Source of the DNA: Ignavibacteria bacterium
Lineage (GTDB): Bacteria > Bacteroidota > Ignavibacteria > Tepidaquicellales > OLB5
Assembly (NCBI GenBank): GCA_017303675.1
Contig: JAFLBX010000002.1
Coordinates: 819,091-883,090 of the forward strand
Direction of reading: 5' to 3'
Length of the DNA: 64,000 bases
How positions within the stretch are numbered: position 1 is the first letter of the stretch; each line of letters starts with the position of its first letter. The position numbers and the translations under genes were made by a program. Positions 63,928 to 64,000 of the stretch are shown piece by piece. The notes under the pieces were generated by a model. It was not told where the DNA came from and ran no database searches. It saw nothing but the letters and a program-made list of their open reading frames with translations.

Positions 63928-64000
63928 ATGCTGTTATATGCTGAAACCGAAACAAAATTTCAATATGTCAATTTGAACAATGTTGCCGCAATAGGTGTAT
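63928..64000 (+). CDS. Unknown protein, partial at window edge
   Basis: Only 24 codons are visible: MLLYAETETKFQYVNLNN, then VAAIGV. An AAAGGA site precedes the ATG by 9 nt. It could be any gene; nothing can be said about function. Confidence 0.4.
   Translation, partial: MLLYAETETKFQYVNLNNVAAIGV

Overview
The window looks like chromosomal DNA of an Ignavibacteria-type bacterium or a close relative in the Bacteroidota/Chlorobi group. Six large secreted proteins end in the C-terminal sorting domain of the type IX secretion system (T9SS), with the YPNPFNP block typical of that lineage. Four genes carry promoters of the Bacteroidota form TTG-N20-TAnnTTTG. An Hc1-like small histone and several signal peptidases of the Bacteroidetes form fit the same placement. 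The assignment is inferred from these features; no rRNA is present.

Layout. 1-4032 (minus): edge fragment of a ParB/SbnI-like protein, a beta-barrel protein, a lipoprotein, a membrane-anchored nuclease and pyrimidine-nucleoside phosphorylase. 4249-9020 (plus): a T9SS metzincin protease, then feoAB iron uptake. 9021-9515: a palindromic-repeat spacer. 9516-15856: a small exported protein, a lipoprotein and three T9SS cargo proteins (BNR-type, M28 peptidase, YCF48-type). 16080-25802 (plus): sodium/solute symporter, a DUF433/DUF5615 toxin-antitoxin-like pair abutting ftsX, sdhC-sdhD, Hc1 histone, lepA and three tandem signal peptidase genes. 26079-27200: hemW. 27494-30238: an AT-rich island with two unknown small genes facing an OLD-type ATPase/TOPRIM nuclease gene. 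30404-39582: clpC, a PAS histidine kinase, mscL, a TlpA-like thioredoxin, a second symporter and GTP-dependent PEPCK. 39788-43949: a repeat-choked SOS region with a small DUF6504-like gene, lexA behind an almost E. coli-like SOS box, and dinB. 44168-49307: TPR lipoprotein, DUF58 protein, DUF6600 protein and an FG-GAP T9SS protein. 49460-56327: dapA, aldehyde dehydrogenase, M1 peptidase, an APH-like kinase and an alpha/beta hydrolase. 56454-59363 (minus): a tightly coupled operon of an AtuA-like protein, two small proteins and a threonine-dehydrogenase-like SDR. 59481-63374 (minus): a T9SS BNR protein, then the PHP phosphoesterase-ribH-nitronate monooxygenase operon. 63564-63637: a tRNA with anticodon CAU next to a broken partial copy.

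Themes. Protein export dominates: Sec signal peptides, three LepB paralogs and six T9SS cargos. Iron uptake, radical-SAM haem-related HemW, succinate dehydrogenase anchors and PEPCK suggest a respiring heterotroph. The most unusual parts are the SOS region embedded in tandem composite repeats, a palindrome family with a fixed core and covarying arms, one repeat copy inserted in frame in a sorting domain, the divergent middle signal peptidase, and the AT-rich OLD island.
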